From JADJOY01 sp046331705 [NCBI: bacterium] (GTDB lineage Bacteria > JADJOY01), in assembly GCA_046331705.1 (NCBI GenBank), contig JAXLQJ010000034.1, positions 17,612 through 81,611 on the forward strand: a stretch of DNA of 64,000 bases, given 5' to 3'. Within the stretch, counting starts at the first letter, position 1, and every line of letters starts with the position of its first letter. The notes under the pieces are model-generated. The model was not told the origin of the DNA. It saw nothing but the letters and a program-made list of their open reading frames with translations, and made no database searches. The position numbers and the translations under genes are program-made. Of the stretch, positions 45,123-55,043 are shown in pieces.

Positions 45123-46103
45123 TCAGGCGAACGCAGCCATCGCCTTCTGATGGGCCTCGTGCGCCTCGCGCATCAGCAAGTCCACGTCGGGCGCGCTCAC
45201 CTCGAGTCCCACCGCGCTCGCGCGATTCACGACCTCCTCGAAGAAGGTCGCGGTCGACGCGGTGCCATCGGCCTCGGCTTCGAGCGCGTAGCAGAGCCGG
45301 TCCGCGAGATGCACGGCGGCCACCAGCAGGCTGTGCTCGTCGTCGTCTTGGGGCCGATGGTGGTACTCGATGGCGCGGCGGCACGTGCTGGGCAGCTTCC
45401 AGCTCGACGCCACCAGCGCTCCCACCTTCTCGTGGAACTCGTCGAACACCACCTCGAAGTAGTCGCCCGGCTCGAACTGGATGCCGGCCCGATCCCGCAG
45501 CACGCGCTCGATGTTCATGAGCGAGATCACGAGGGTGGGCTTGCCGATGTCGTGGAGCAGCCCGGCCAGGAACGCCTCGTCCATGGGCAGGCGCTTCATC
45601 TTGGCGACCTGGCGCGTGATGTTCCCGCACAGCAGCGCGTGCTCCCAGAGTCGCGTCATCGCGGCCTTGTAACGCTGATCGCGCAGGATCGCGGAGCGGA
45701 ACGAGATGGCCAGCACGATGTCGCGCACGTTCACCACGCCGAGCCGCTGCACGGCCTCGCGCAAGCTGGCGACCTCGCGGGTGCCGGCGAAGAACGCCGA
45801 GTTCGCGGTCTTGAGCACCTTCGCGGTGATGAACTGATCGCGCTCGATCACGCTCACCACGTCGCGAAGCTGGAACTCGCTGGTGGCCGTGAGCCGCATC
45901 AGCTCGACCGCGACCGACGGCAGCAAGGGCGCCTCGATCCGGTCCTCGCGGATGTCCTCCGAGACCTGACGACGCAGTGTCTTGAGGAGCGCCTCGATGC
46001 GGCGCTGCTCACGGTCGACCTCGATCGACGACCGAACCTCGATGGGGGTGGCTGCGGAGCGTGGAGGATGGCTCGAAACCGTCGCGGTCATGCGTGTCTC
46101 CAT
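45123..46103 (-). CDS. HDOD-domain signalling protein
   Basis: A 326-residue soluble HDOD protein, a family related to HD phosphohydrolases and found in chemotaxis and c-di-GMP circuits. The HDOD core spans ~60-260: LPSVAVELMRLTATSEFQLR, VSVIERDQFITAKVLKTANS, LREAVQRLGVVNVRDIVLAI and FLAGLLHDIGKPTLVISLM. An HD pair is retained but not the full catalytic set of HD-GYP proteins. Its own sigma-28-type promoter lies upstream (46172-46199), so it is probably made with late flagellar genes. It is divergent from cheA. Confidence 0.85.
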   Translation of the reverse strand: METRMTATVSSHPPRSAATPIEVRSSIEVDREQRRIEALLKTLRRQVSEDIREDRIEAPLLPSVAVELMRLTATSEFQLRDVVSVIERDQFITAKVLKTANSAFFAGTREVASLREAVQRLGVVNVRDIVLAISFRSAILRDQRYKAAMTRLWEHALLCGNITRQVAKMKRLPMDEAFLAGLLHDIGKPTLVISLMNIERVLRDRAGIQFEPGDYFEVVFDEFHEKVGALVASSWKLPSTCRRAIEYHHRPQDDDEHSLLVAAVHLADRLCYALEAEADGTASTATFFEEVVNRASAVGLEVSAPDVDLLMREAHEAHQKAMAAFA

Positions 46104-46433
46104 CCGTTCTGGGGGAGTGGGCGGGGATCACCCGTGGTGGCTGGCCGCATCGTGCGGTCGCGCTACCGCTCCTTTCGGCCGGCCATGCGCGCGACTTGAG
46201 CGATTCCGAGCAGGAGGCCGGTTTTGCCCGGTTCCCAGGCAAGGCTGACCGGCGAATGGCCCCGCAACCGAGCGCGGACGCCCCTTTCTTCGCGCTTCTC
46301 GTCGGTTCCGTCGCGGCACGCATGTTGCGAAGGGCCACCGTGACCTGGCGATCCGCGGCCGCTCCGATGTCGACCGCGAAACGCCACCGACCGTGATCGA
46401 TCCCCCGACCCCGACTGCTTGCGAGAGGTACCG
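46104..46433. other. Divergent control region between HDOD gene and cheA
   Basis: No gene seen. It holds the sigma-28-type promoter of the HDOD gene on the minus strand. For cheA I find no equally good promoter; GCGAGAGGTACCG precedes its ATG and provides the ribosome site. Confidence 0.6.
46172..46199 (-). promoter_or_regulatory. Sigma-28 (FliA) promoter for the HDOD gene
   Basis: On the minus strand TCAAGT (46199-46194), 14-base spacer, GCCGAAAG (46179-46172). It matches the flagellin/flgM pattern in the -35 box, the spacing and GCCGA. Predicted leader about 60 bases. Confidence 0.65.
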
Positions 46434-48800
46434 ATGACCGAGCTCGACGAAGAGATCGTCAACGAGTTCCTGGTCGAAAGCTACGAGAACCTCGATCAGC
46501 TCGATCGAGACTTCATCGAGCTCGAGAAGGACCCGCGCAATCGCGAGATGCTCGCGCGGATCTTCCGCACCATCCACACCATCAAGGGCACCTCCGGGTT
46601 CCTGGGGCTCGAGAAGCTGCAGAAGGTCACCCACGTGGGCGAGAGCCTGCTCTCGCGCCTGCGGGATGGCGTGCTGCTCCTCGACCCCGAGATCACGACC
46701 GCGCTGCTGCGCATGGTCGATGCCGTGCGCCAGATCCTGGCGTGCATCGAGGCGGCCAAGAGCGAGGGCGACGTCGACTACGGGAGCCTGATCGCCGATC
46801 TCAACCGCCTGCAAGATCCCACGCAGCGCAGCGCGCCCACGGCCGCCGCGCCCGTTGCGGAGCAGGCGGCCCAGCCGGCGGCCGCGCCCGCGCCGCCGCC
46901 GAAGCCCGTGAGCGCACCGGCGGCCGCCGCTCCCCAGATCGCGAGCCCCGCAGCCACGCCGGCGCCGACGATCGCACCACCGCTCGCCGCGACGCCGACG
47001 CCCAGCACGCCGGCAGCAGCGCCCACTCCCTTCGCCACCGCTTCTCCCGCCGCGCCGGTGCCGCCGGCGCCCGGGACGAGCGCGCCCGCGAGTGACGGCG
47101 CGGAGACGAAGTCGGCGGCGCCAGGCGTATCGGAGAGCTCGATCCGTGTCGACGTGGGGATCCTCGACAAGCTCATGAACCTGGTCGGCGAGCTGGTCCT
47201 GGCGCGCAACCAGGTCCTCCAGCTCAGCACCAGCACCGCGGACTCGTCGTTCCAGGCCTCCACCCAGCGCCTCAATCTCATCACCACCGAGCTGCAAGAG
47301 AGCGTCATGAAGACGCGCATGCAGCCCATCGGGAACGTGTGGAGCAAGTTCCCGCGGGTGGTGCGCGACCTCGCCGTGATGTGCGGCAAGAAGGTGCGCG
47401 TCGAGATGGACGGCCAGGAGACCGAGCTCGACAAGACGATCCTGGAAGCGATCAAGGATCCGCTCACCCACGTGATCCGCAACTCGGTGGACCACGGCAT
47501 CGAGAGCAGCGAGACCCGCGTCGCCGCGGGCAAGCCCGCCGAGGGCTTGCTGTCGATGCGCGCCTACCACGAGGGCGGCCAGGTCATCATCGAGATCGCC
47601 GACGACGGCGGCGGCATCGATCCCGAGCGGGTACGCGCCAAGGCGATCGCGCGCGGCTTGATCACCGCCGAGCAAGGGGCGCGCCTCGGCGACCGCGAAG
47701 CCGTGAACCTCGTCTTCCTGCCCGGCTTCTCCACGGCCGAGAAGGTCACCAACGTCTCCGGGCGCGGTGTCGGCATGGACGTGGTGCGCACCAACATCGA
47801 GAAGATCGGCGGCACCGTCGACGTCCAGAGTCAGCTCGGACGCGGCACCACCATTCGCATCAAGATCCCGCTCACGCTCGCCATCATTCCGGCGCTGATC
47901 GTCACCGCCGGCGGCGACCGCTACGCGATCCCGCAAGTCAGCCTCCTCGAGCTGGTGCGGCTCTCGGGCGATCAAGCGATCCAGAAGATCGAGCGCATTC
48001 GCGGCGCGCCGGTCTACCGGCTGCGCGGCAACCTGTTGCCGCTGGTCGACCTGAGCCAGGAGCTCGGCCTGGTTTCCGCGAGTCGCGCCGACGTACCTGC
48101 CGATCCGACCAACCTGGTGGTGCTGCAGGCCGGGGACCGGACGTTCGGCCTGGTGGTCGAGAGCATCGGCGACACCGCGGAAATCGTGGTGAAGCCCCTC
48201 GGCAAGCAGCTCAAGGGCATCGATTGCTTCGCCGGAGCGACCATCATGGGCGACGGCACGGTGGCGCTGATCCTCGACGTCGTCGGCATCGCGCAGCGCG
48301 CCAAGATCCTGGGCGCCTCCGGCGAGCGCTCGCTGGTCGACACCGCGGACGCGGCGGTCGCCGCGAGCGAGGACGTCCAGACCTTCCTCCTCTTGGGTCT
48401 CGGCGAGCACGATCGGCTGGCGCTGCCGCTCTCGCTGGTGGCGCGGCTCGAAGAGGTGCCGGCGAGCTCGGTCGAGCGCGCGGGCGGCCACGAGGTGGTC
48501 CAGTACCGCGGCGAGATCCTGCCGCTCGTCCACCTGAGCCAGCACTTCGCCACCGACTCTCCCACCAACGATCCGCTGCAAGTGGTCGTCTACACCGAGC
48601 GTGGCGCGTCGGTGGGCGTGGTCGTCGACCAGATCGTCGACATCGTCGAGGAGCGCGTGACGATGCAACGCACGGCGGCTCGTCCGGGCTTGCTCGGCTC
48701 CGCCGTCATCCAGGGCCGCGTGACCGATCTCGTGGATCTCGCGAGCATCGTGCGCGCCGCCGACCCGACGTTCCTCGAAGGGCACGCCGAGGCCGCCTGA
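46434..48800 (+). CDS. cheA: CheA, chemotaxis histidine kinase with two CheW domains
   Basis: Phosphorylates CheY and CheB in response to receptor arrays. The 788 residues comprise an Hpt domain with H48 in IHTIKGTSGFLG, an Ala/Pro-rich linker (~130-230) in place of a clear P2 domain, the dimerisation/ATPase core (KLMNLVGELVLARNQVLQL, DPLTHVIRNSVDHGIES, DDGGGIDPERVRAKAI, VSGRGVGMDVVRTNIEKIGG), a CheW domain (~480-620) and a second CheW-like domain (~645-780: LLGLGEHDRLALPLSLVARL, VVQYRGEILPLVHLSQ, GVVVDQIVDIVEERV). The tandem CheW end is uncommon. I use ATG 46434 rather than the TTG at 46419. Confidence 0.95.
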   Translation: MTELDEEIVNEFLVESYENLDQLDRDFIELEKDPRNREMLARIFRTIHTIKGTSGFLGLEKLQKVTHVGESLLSRLRDGVLLLDPEITTALLRMVDAVRQILACIEAAKSEGDVDYGSLIADLNRLQDPTQRSAPTAAAPVAEQAAQPAAAPAPPPKPVSAPAAAAPQIASPAATPAPTIAPPLAATPTPSTPAAAPTPFATASPAAPVPPAPGTSAPASDGAETKSAAPGVSESSIRVDVGILDKLMNLVGELVLARNQVLQLSTSTADSSFQASTQRLNLITTELQESVMKTRMQPIGNVWSKFPRVVRDLAVMCGKKVRVEMDGQETELDKTILEAIKDPLTHVIRNSVDHGIESSETRVAAGKPAEGLLSMRAYHEGGQVIIEIADDGGGIDPERVRAKAIARGLITAEQGARLGDREAVNLVFLPGFSTAEKVTNVSGRGVGMDVVRTNIEKIGGTVDVQSQLGRGTTIRIKIPLTLAIIPALIVTAGGDRYAIPQVSLLELVRLSGDQAIQKIERIRGAPVYRLRGNLLPLVDLSQELGLVSASRADVPADPTNLVVLQAGDRTFGLVVESIGDTAEIVVKPLGKQLKGIDCFAGATIMGDGTVALILDVVGIAQRAKILGASGERSLVDTADAAVAASEDVQTFLLLGLGEHDRLALPLSLVARLEEVPASSVERAGGHEVVQYRGEILPLVHLSQHFATDSPTNDPLQVVVYTERGASVGVVVDQIVDIVEERVTMQRTAARPGLLGSAVIQGRVTDLVDLASIVRAADPTFLEGHAEAA

Positions 48801-48843
48801 CCCGGCAATCCGCGACGCCAGGTCGACCGAGAAGGAGACAACG

Positions 48844-49287
48844 ATGGGGAGCACCCACGCGTTCTGCACGTTCTGCGTCGACGACCACTTCTTCGGAGTC
48901 GAGGTCGAGAAGGTCCAAGAGGTGATCCGTCACCAGCCGATGACGCGCGTCCCGCTCGCGCCGGTGGTGGTGCGCGGCCTCATCAACCTGCGCGGCCAGA
49001 TCGTGACCGCGCTCGATCTCCGGCGCCGGCTCGGCTTGCCGGAGGCGAGCGTCGACCGACCGCCCGCCAACGTCGTCGTGCGCAGCGAGGACGGGGCCGT
49101 GAGCTTGCTGGTGGACGAGATCGGCGACGTCCTCGAGATCGACGAGGAGCATCGCGAAGCGCCGCCGAACACGGTCGACAGCCTGGGTCGGGACCTCATC
49201 CAGGCGGTCTACAAGCTCGATGGCCGCTTGCTGCTGATCCTCGACACCGAACGCGCCACGCGCGTGCACGGCGACGAGCGCTGCTGA
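48844..49287 (+). CDS. cheW: CheW, chemotaxis coupling protein
   Basis: Scaffold that links receptors to CheA. The 147 residues start [20 protein letters not shown] and contain [20 protein letters not shown] and [20 protein letters not shown], the usual CheW blocks. A GAAGGAGA ribosome site precedes the ATG, 43 bases after cheA. It is the only stand-alone CheW here; the second CheW domain of CheA may share its role. Confidence 0.94.
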   Translation: MGSTHAFCTFCVDDHFFGVEVEKVQEVIRHQPMTRVPLAPVVVRGLINLRGQIVTALDLRRRLGLPEASVDRPPANVVVRSEDGAVSLLVDEIGDVLEIDEEHREAPPNTVDSLGRDLIQAVYKLDGRLLLILDTERATRVHGDERC

Positions 49288-49360
49288 CGCCGGGCACGCG
49301 GCAACGAGCCTCCACGGACGCCCCCTCGAACGGCGCGGTCAACGCGCAAAGGTCCTTCGC

Positions 49361-51472
49361 ATGGCCCACCGACTCCACCTGAAAAGCGTCCAGACCAAGC
49401 TCCTGGTCAGCTTCCTCGCACTGACCTTCGGCGCGATGGCGCTGGTCACCGCCCTCGCCTATCAGCGCAGCTCCGCGGCGCTCGCCGCTGCGGCCGGCAC
49501 GACCCTCGAGAGCGAAGCGACGCGGGCGCTGGAGACGATCGACCGCAACCTGGACAACCGAGTCCGGGACCTCAAGGCCACCGTGCGACGCAACGCCGCG
49601 CGCGGCGCGCCCGAGGTCGTCACGGCGGCGGCCAACGATCTGGTCCGCACGTACGGCTTCTACGATCTCATCGTGGTAGCCGATGTCGACGGGAACGTGA
49701 TCGCGACCAACACCGTCGACGCCGAAGGCCGCCCCTTGCGCGCGCAGTTCACCAATCGAAACGTCAAGGGCGAGACCTGGTTCCAAGCCGTCGTCGGCGG
49801 GTCGCTCGGGCGGGACCAGATCTACACCAGCGACGTCGTGAACGATCCGTGGGTCGCGGAGATCGCCAACGGCGAGGAGCAGGCCCTGAACATGGCGGCG
49901 GCCGTGCGCGACGAGAACGGCGCCGTCATCCGTGCCTGGTCGAATCGGCTGGCGTTCGATCGGCTCGGTCGCGCGGTCATGGACGACACGCGAAAGGACC
50001 TCGCGCAGCGCGGCATGAAGACGGTCGAGACCCAGCTCCTCTCCAAGGCGGGCCTCGTGCTCGACGACGCCGACCCCGCGGCGGAGATGAAGCTCAATCT
50101 GGTGGATGTGGGCCTGGCCGCAGCCAAGGCTGGGACCGAGGGAAAGAGCGGCTACGTCACCGAGGTCCACAAGCGCACCGGGAAGCTGCAAGTGAACGGC
50201 TACGCCGCCGAGAAGGGCTGGGCCCAATACCCGGGTCTCGGATGGAGCGCGCTGGTGCGTCAGGACGTCTCGGAGGCCGCAGCGGCGGCGACGGGGATCC
50301 GCAACTACATGATCCTGATCGCTCTCGCCGCGCTCGCGGTGGTCGTCGTCGCGGCCGTGGTGATCGCGCGCGGCATCGCCCGCCCGCTCGTGGCGACCGC
50401 CGACGTCCTCGAGAGCCTCGCGGACGGCGAGCTGCGCCGCCACGTCGCGGTGGACTCGACGGACGAGGTGGGACGCATGGGAACGGCGCTCAATCGCGCG
50501 ATGGACTCGATGCGCGACGCGCTGGGCGGCATCGCCGGCGCCGCGACCGGGCTCGCCAGCTCCTCCGAGGAGCTCACCTCGGTCAGCCGCCAGATGACCT
50601 CGAGCGCCGAGGAGACGGCATCGCAAGCGGGTGTGGTGTCGGCGGCGGCGGAACAGGTGAACGGCAACATCGGCAGCGTGGCGGCGTCGGTGGAAGAGAT
50701 GACGGCCTGCGTTCGCGAGATCGCCAAGAACGCGCAGGAAGCAGCGCGCGTGGCCTCGCAGGCCGTGGACATCGCCCAAGGCACCTCCACCACGATCCAC
50801 AAGCTCGGCGATTCCAGCAACGAGATCGGCAACGTCCTCAAGGTCATCACCTCGATCGCCGAGCAGACGAACCTGCTCGCCCTCAACGCCACCATCGAGG
50901 CGGCGCGCGCCGGTGAGTCGGGAAAGGGCTTCGCGGTGGTCGCCAACGAGGTGAAGGAGCTCGCCAAGGAGACCGCCAAGGCCACCGAGGACATCGGGCG
51001 CAAGATCGAGGCGATCCAGGACGACACCCGGGGCGCCATCCAGGCGATCACCGAGATCACCGAGGTGATCCACCAGATCAACGTGATCTCCACCACCATC
51101 GCCGGTGCCGTCGAGGAGCAAAGCGCCACGACCAACGAGATCGCTCGCAACGTGAGTGAAGCGGCGCGCGGCAGCGTCGAGATCACCCGCAACATCACCA
51201 GCGTCGCGCAGAGCGCCGGCGACACCACCGCGGGTGCCACGCAGACCCAGCTCGCCGCCTCCGAGCTCGCGCAGATGGCGTCGGATCTCACGCAGCTCCT
51301 GTCGCGCTTCCAATGGCAAGGCAGCGGCAACACCATGGGCGTGCCCAGCGTCGCGGCGCGCGCCCTCGCACCACTGCAACCGGCCGCGCCGCCGCCGCGG
51401 ACGAATCCGTCCAGCGGCGCATCGAACGGCAACGGTCATGCGCATGCGGGCAGCTACGTCTTCCATGCGTGA
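49361..51472 (+). CDS. Methyl-accepting chemotaxis protein, Cache type
   Basis: Transmembrane chemoreceptor of 703 residues. TM1 is about 13-33 ([20 protein letters not shown]), the periplasmic ligand domain about 34-315 is of the double-Cache kind ([34 protein letters not shown] at its end), TM2 about 322-345, a HAMP domain ([20 protein letters not shown]) and the signalling domain with the hairpin [21 protein letters not shown] poly-Ala/Pro linker leads to a short C-terminal tail without the NWETF-type CheR tether. It lies between cheW and cheY. Ligand unknown. Confidence 0.93.
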   Translation: MAHRLHLKSVQTKLLVSFLALTFGAMALVTALAYQRSSAALAAAAGTTLESEATRALETIDRNLDNRVRDLKATVRRNAARGAPEVVTAAANDLVRTYGFYDLIVVADVDGNVIATNTVDAEGRPLRAQFTNRNVKGETWFQAVVGGSLGRDQIYTSDVVNDPWVAEIANGEEQALNMAAAVRDENGAVIRAWSNRLAFDRLGRAVMDDTRKDLAQRGMKTVETQLLSKAGLVLDDADPAAEMKLNLVDVGLAAAKAGTEGKSGYVTEVHKRTGKLQVNGYAAEKGWAQYPGLGWSALVRQDVSEAAAAATGIRNYMILIALAALAVVVVAAVVIARGIARPLVATADVLESLADGELRRHVAVDSTDEVGRMGTALNRAMDSMRDALGGIAGAATGLASSSEELTSVSRQMTSSAEETASQAGVVSAAAEQVNGNIGSVAASVEEMTACVREIAKNAQEAARVASQAVDIAQGTSTTIHKLGDSSNEIGNVLKVITSIAEQTNLLALNATIEAARAGESGKGFAVVANEVKELAKETAKATEDIGRKIEAIQDDTRGAIQAITEITEVIHQINVISTTIAGAVEEQSATTNEIARNVSEAARGSVEITRNITSVAQSAGDTTAGATQTQLAASELAQMASDLTQLLSRFQWQGSGNTMGVPSVAARALAPLQPAAPPPRTNPSSGASNGNGHAHAGSYVFHA

Positions 51473-51537
51473 CGCGAGAGGGACGCGCGGGCGACCGCCC
51501 GTCCCGAGCGCAACTTCACGCTCGTGAGGTGAACGCC

Positions 51538-51909
51538 GTGAAAGCGATCGTCGTCGACGATTCCAAGGCCATGCGGATGATCCTGGCGCGCAGCCTGCGC
51601 GCACTCGGGTTCGACGTGGAGGAGGCGGGCGACGGGCGCCAAGCGCTCGACAAGCTCGCGACCATCGACGCGCCCGACCTGGCGCTGGTGGACTGGAACA
51701 TGCCGGAGATGAACGGTCTCGAGCTGGTGCGCGCGATGCGGGCCGAGTCGCGGCTCGCGGCGATGCGCGTGATGATGGTCACCACCGAGACCGAGATCAG
51801 TCACGTGACCCAGGCGCTCGAATCGGGTGCCGACGAGTACGTGATGAAGCCATTCACCGCCGACGCGATCCGCGAAAAGCTGGCGCTGCTCGGCTTCTCG
51901 CTGGGATGA
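51538..51909 (+). CDS. cheY: CheY-type response regulator 1
   Basis: Single-domain receiver of 123 residues starting with GTG 51538 after GAGGTGA. It has the acidic pair and phosphorylation site: VVDDSKAMRMILARSL, then LALVDWNMPEMNGLELVRAM, the TT of MMVTTETEI and the K of YVMKPFTADAI. It overlaps cheB, so it belongs to the chemotaxis operon and presumably carries the signal to the flagellar switch. A second CheY is encoded at 54588. Confidence 0.92.
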   Translation: MKAIVVDDSKAMRMILARSLRALGFDVEEAGDGRQALDKLATIDAPDLALVDWNMPEMNGLELVRAMRAESRLAAMRVMMVTTETEISHVTQALESGADEYVMKPFTADAIREKLALLGFSLG

Positions 51910-53081
51910 CCATGGCCAAGATCCGGGTCCTGGTCGTCGACGATTCGGTGGTGGTGCGCCGGCTCGTCACCGACGCGCTGTCACGCGATCCGATGATCGA
52001 GATCGCGGGGGTGGCCGCCAACGGCCGCATCGCGCTCGCCAAGATCGCCGAGGTGAGCCCGGACATCGTGACGCTCGACGTCGAGATGCCCGAGATGGAC
52101 GGGCTCGCCACGCTGGTCGAGATCCGCAAGACGCGCCCCAAGCTGCCGGTGATCATGTTCAGCACGCTCACCGAGCGCGGTGGGGTGACGACACTGGAAG
52201 CCCTCGCCCGCGGGGCCAGCGACTACGTCACCAAGCCCTCGAACGTGGGCAGTGTGAACGAGGCGCTGGAACGACTGCGCGCCGAGATGCTGCCCAAGAT
52301 CAAGGCGCTCTGCGGCCGCTCCGCGGATGCTCCACCGGGGATGGCACGTCCCGCCCTCGGCCGTGCGGCAGCGCCCGGCGCGCCACCCGCCGCGCCGGGA
52401 GCCGCGCCGAGCCGCATCGCGCCGCGCCCCAGTGCCGCACCTCCGCCGCCGCGCACCCGATCCGGCCCTCCTGCACGAGTCGAGGTGGTCGCGATCGGCG
52501 TCTCGACGGGCGGCCCGAATGCGCTGGCGGTGGTGATCTCGAGGCTTCCAGGCGATCTGCCGGTGCCGATCCTGATCGTCCAGCACATGCCGCCGCTCTT
52601 CACGAAGCTCTTGGCGGAGCGCCTCGACTCGGGCTCGCGCTTGACGGTGCGCGAGGCCTTCGACGGCGCGCGCCCCACGCCAGGCTCCGTGTGGGTCGCG
52701 CCCGGCGATCACCACATGCTCGTGGCGCGGGAGGGTGGCGCGGTGGCGCTGCGCCTCAACCAGGCTCCCGCCGAGAACTCGTGCCGGCCGGCGGTCGATC
52801 CCCTCTTCCGCTCGGTCGTCGAGGTCTACGGCGCTCACGCGCTCGGGGTGGTGCTCACGGGCATGGGTCGCGACGGCTTGCTCGGCGCGCGCGCGCTGGT
52901 GGCCGCCGGTTCGCGCATCATCGCCCAGGACGAGGCGAGCTCGGTGGTGTGGGGCATGCCCGGCTACGTGGCGAGCGAAGGGCTCGCCGAGCGAGTGCTG
53001 CCCATCGGAGACGTGCCCGGCGAGATCGAGCGCCGGGTGACGGAGTCGCGCGGCCTTCGGCCCGCGCGGGCGATCGCGTGA
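51906..53081 (+). CDS. cheB: CheB, receptor methylesterase/deamidase
   Basis: Removes methyl groups from receptor glutamates when phosphorylated. The 391 residues have an N-terminal receiver (VLVVDDSVVVRRLVTDALS, IVTLDVEMPEMDGLATLVE), a Pro/Ala-rich linker (~145-190) and the catalytic domain with the Ser in IGVSTGGPNALAVV, the His in ILIVQHMPPLFTKLLAERL and the Asp in LTGMGRDGLLGARALVAAG. ATG 51906 overlaps the cheY stop; ATG 51912 is also possible. Confidence 0.95.
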   Translation: MTMAKIRVLVVDDSVVVRRLVTDALSRDPMIEIAGVAANGRIALAKIAEVSPDIVTLDVEMPEMDGLATLVEIRKTRPKLPVIMFSTLTERGGVTTLEALARGASDYVTKPSNVGSVNEALERLRAEMLPKIKALCGRSADAPPGMARPALGRAAAPGAPPAAPGAAPSRIAPRPSAAPPPPRTRSGPPARVEVVAIGVSTGGPNALAVVISRLPGDLPVPILIVQHMPPLFTKLLAERLDSGSRLTVREAFDGARPTPGSVWVAPGDHHMLVAREGGAVALRLNQAPAENSCRPAVDPLFRSVVEVYGAHALGVVLTGMGRDGLLGARALVAAGSRIIAQDEASSVVWGMPGYVASEGLAERVLPIGDVPGEIERRVTESRGLRPARAIA

Positions 53082-53094
53082 CGCGGAGCCGTAC

Positions 53095-53922
53095 ATGAGC
53101 CTCGCCGCCAACGACTTCGATTATCTCTGCAAGTTCCTCTACGAGCGCTCGGCGATCGTGCTGCAGCCCGGCAAGGAGTACCTCGCCGAGTCGCGGCTCA
53201 TCCCGCTCGCCAAGCAGGAGGGCTTGGGGGGGCTCGCTTCGCTGGTCGCCTCGCTGCGATCCGGCCAGGCGAACGGCCTCGCCCAGCGGGTGGTCGACGC
53301 GATGACCACCAACGAGACGTCCTTCTACCGCGACACCGGCCCCTTCGAGGCGCTCCGGACCCACGTCCTGCCGGCGCTCGTCAAGGTCGCCGAGCGCGAG
53401 CGCGCGCTGCGGATCTGGTCGGCGGCGTCGTCCACCGGCCAAGAGATCTACAGCACCGCGATGCTCATCCGGGACCATTTCCCGCAGCTCACCGGCTGGA
53501 ACCTGCAGCTCCTGGCCACCGACTTGTCGCGTGACGTGCTCGCGCGCGCCCGGGAGGGCCGCTACAACCAGCTCGAGGTGAACCGTGGCCTGCCCGCGCC
53601 GATGCTCGTGCGCCATTTCGAGCGGCACGGCCTGGACTGGCAGCTCAAGGCCGACATCCGGCGCATGGTGGAGTTCCGCGAGCTCAACCTCGCCGCGTCG
53701 TGGCCCTCGCTGGGCAGCTTCGACCTGGTCTTCCTGCGCAACGTCCTCATCTACTTCGACGTCGAGACCAAGCGACGGATCCTGGGCCGCGTGCGCCAGG
53801 TGCTGAAGCCGCACGGCTACCTCTTCCTCGGCGCCGCCGAGACCACGCTGATGCTCGACGACGGCTTCGAGCGCGTGATGTTCGACAAGACCACCGCGTA
53901 CCGGCTGCGCGGGACTCGTTGA
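53095..53922 (+). CDS. cheR: CheR, receptor methyltransferase
   Basis: SAM-dependent enzyme that methylates receptor glutamates. The 275 residues have a helical N-terminal domain (FDYLCKFLYERSAIVLQPG, DAMTTNETSFYRDTGPFEAL with the conserved TNETSFFR-like motif) and the methyltransferase domain (LRIWSAASSTGQEIYSTAML, LATDLSRDVLARAREGRYNQ, FDLVFLRNVLIYFDVETKRR). It lies 13 bases after cheB. Start and length are typical. Confidence 0.95.
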   Translation: MSLAANDFDYLCKFLYERSAIVLQPGKEYLAESRLIPLAKQEGLGGLASLVASLRSGQANGLAQRVVDAMTTNETSFYRDTGPFEALRTHVLPALVKVAERERALRIWSAASSTGQEIYSTAMLIRDHFPQLTGWNLQLLATDLSRDVLARAREGRYNQLEVNRGLPAPMLVRHFERHGLDWQLKADIRRMVEFRELNLAASWPSLGSFDLVFLRNVLIYFDVETKRRILGRVRQVLKPHGYLFLGAAETTLMLDDGFERVMFDKTTAYRLRGTR

Positions 53923-54073
53923 GAGACGCACGGAGATGTCCCCTCGCGCAGCTGCACCGATCGCTCGCCATGCCCGAGGCAGGCGTGCGCCGACCACGAG
54001 CCGCCCACAGGCGGCCCCACCTCGCCTGGCACGCACGCGACCACCGACACCAGGCTAGAGAGGAGACGCTTCA

Positions 54074-54535
54074 ATGCAGGTCGACGAATCCACGCTGTTC
54101 GAGCTCACCGAGCAGGTCTGGACCTCGATGCTCGGCCTCAACCTCGTCATGGGCAACGGTCATCCGCCCGCGGCCGCGAAGACGCGGCACCTCGTGGGCT
54201 GCGTCGTCATCAGCGGCACGTGGGAAGGCGCGGTGTCGATCGAATGCCCGCTCACCGTCGCGAAACGCGCTGCCGGGATCATGTTCGGCACCGATCCTGC
54301 CGATGCATCCGATGACGAGGTGCGCGACGCCCTGGGCGAGCTCGCGAACATGATCGGCGGCGGCGTGAAATCGCTGCTGCCGGCGCCCAGCCAGCTCTCG
54401 CTGCCGACGGTGGCCGAGGGCGAGTCGCTGGTGCTCTCGGTACCGGGTACCCACGAGGTTCGGCACGTGAGCTTCGCCTGCGAGGGCGAGCCGTGCCGGG
54501 TCGTGATCGCCGCGAAGGAAAACGGCGCGGCGTGA
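54074..54535 (+). CDS. cheX: CheX-like phosphatase 2
   Basis: CheC/CheX-family protein of 153 residues: HLVGCVVISGTWEGAVSIEC, then the E-x2-N active-site pattern in ALGELANMIGGGVKSLLPAP. It probably dephosphorylates one of the CheY proteins, the nearest being 53 bases downstream. A GAGAGGAGAC ribosome site precedes the ATG. It differs clearly from the first CheX-like protein (43627), so it is not a recent duplicate. Confidence 0.8.
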   Translation: MQVDESTLFELTEQVWTSMLGLNLVMGNGHPPAAAKTRHLVGCVVISGTWEGAVSIECPLTVAKRAAGIMFGTDPADASDDEVRDALGELANMIGGGVKSLLPAPSQLSLPTVAEGESLVLSVPGTHEVRHVSFACEGEPCRVVIAAKENGAA

Positions 54536-54587
54536 TTTCCGCTGGACGAACCGTGCCGAGCCCGACCTCGGCGGGGAGGACGCGACG

Positions 54588-54947
54588 ATGAAGATCCTGG
54601 TAGTGGACGACAGCAAGGCGATGCGCATGATCGTGATGCGAACCTTGCGGCAGGCCGGCTTCGACGGACACACGATCAGCGAAGCCACCAACGGCGCCGA
54701 AGCGTTGGAAGCCATCAAGAGCGCGGCGCCCGACCTCGTCCTGTCGGATTGGAACATGCCGGAGATGAACGGACTTCAGCTGCTGCAAGAGCTCAAGAAG
54801 CAGGGCTCCCCGGTGAAGTTCGGATTCGTGACCTCGGAGGGCTCGGCCGAGATGCGCCAGCAAGCGACCGAGAACGGCGCCCTCTTCCTGGTCTCGAAGC
54901 CCTTCACCGTGGAAGCGTTCCAGACCGCTCTCGACGGCGTGATCTGA
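54588..54947 (+). CDS. cheY: CheY-type response regulator 2
   Basis: Receiver of 119 residues: ILVVDDSKAMRMIVMRTLRQ, the phosphorylation site in LVLSDWNMPEMNGLQLLQEL, the T of FVTSEGSAEMRQQA and the K of LVSKPFTVEAFQTAL. A GGGGAGGACG precedes the ATG. Having its own CheX-like neighbour suggests a separate phosphorylation circuit or a phosphate sink beside CheY 1. Confidence 0.92.
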   Translation: MKILVVDDSKAMRMIVMRTLRQAGFDGHTISEATNGAEALEAIKSAAPDLVLSDWNMPEMNGLQLLQELKKQGSPVKFGFVTSEGSAEMRQQATENGALFLVSKPFTVEAFQTALDGVI

Positions 54948-55043
54948 GCCGGCGGATCCGCGCGGAGCCGCGGGGCGCGGCGCTCGCGAGGGGGACGACC
55001 CGCCTCGGATCGGCGGCGGAATCCCGCTGGGGATCCAGCCTCG

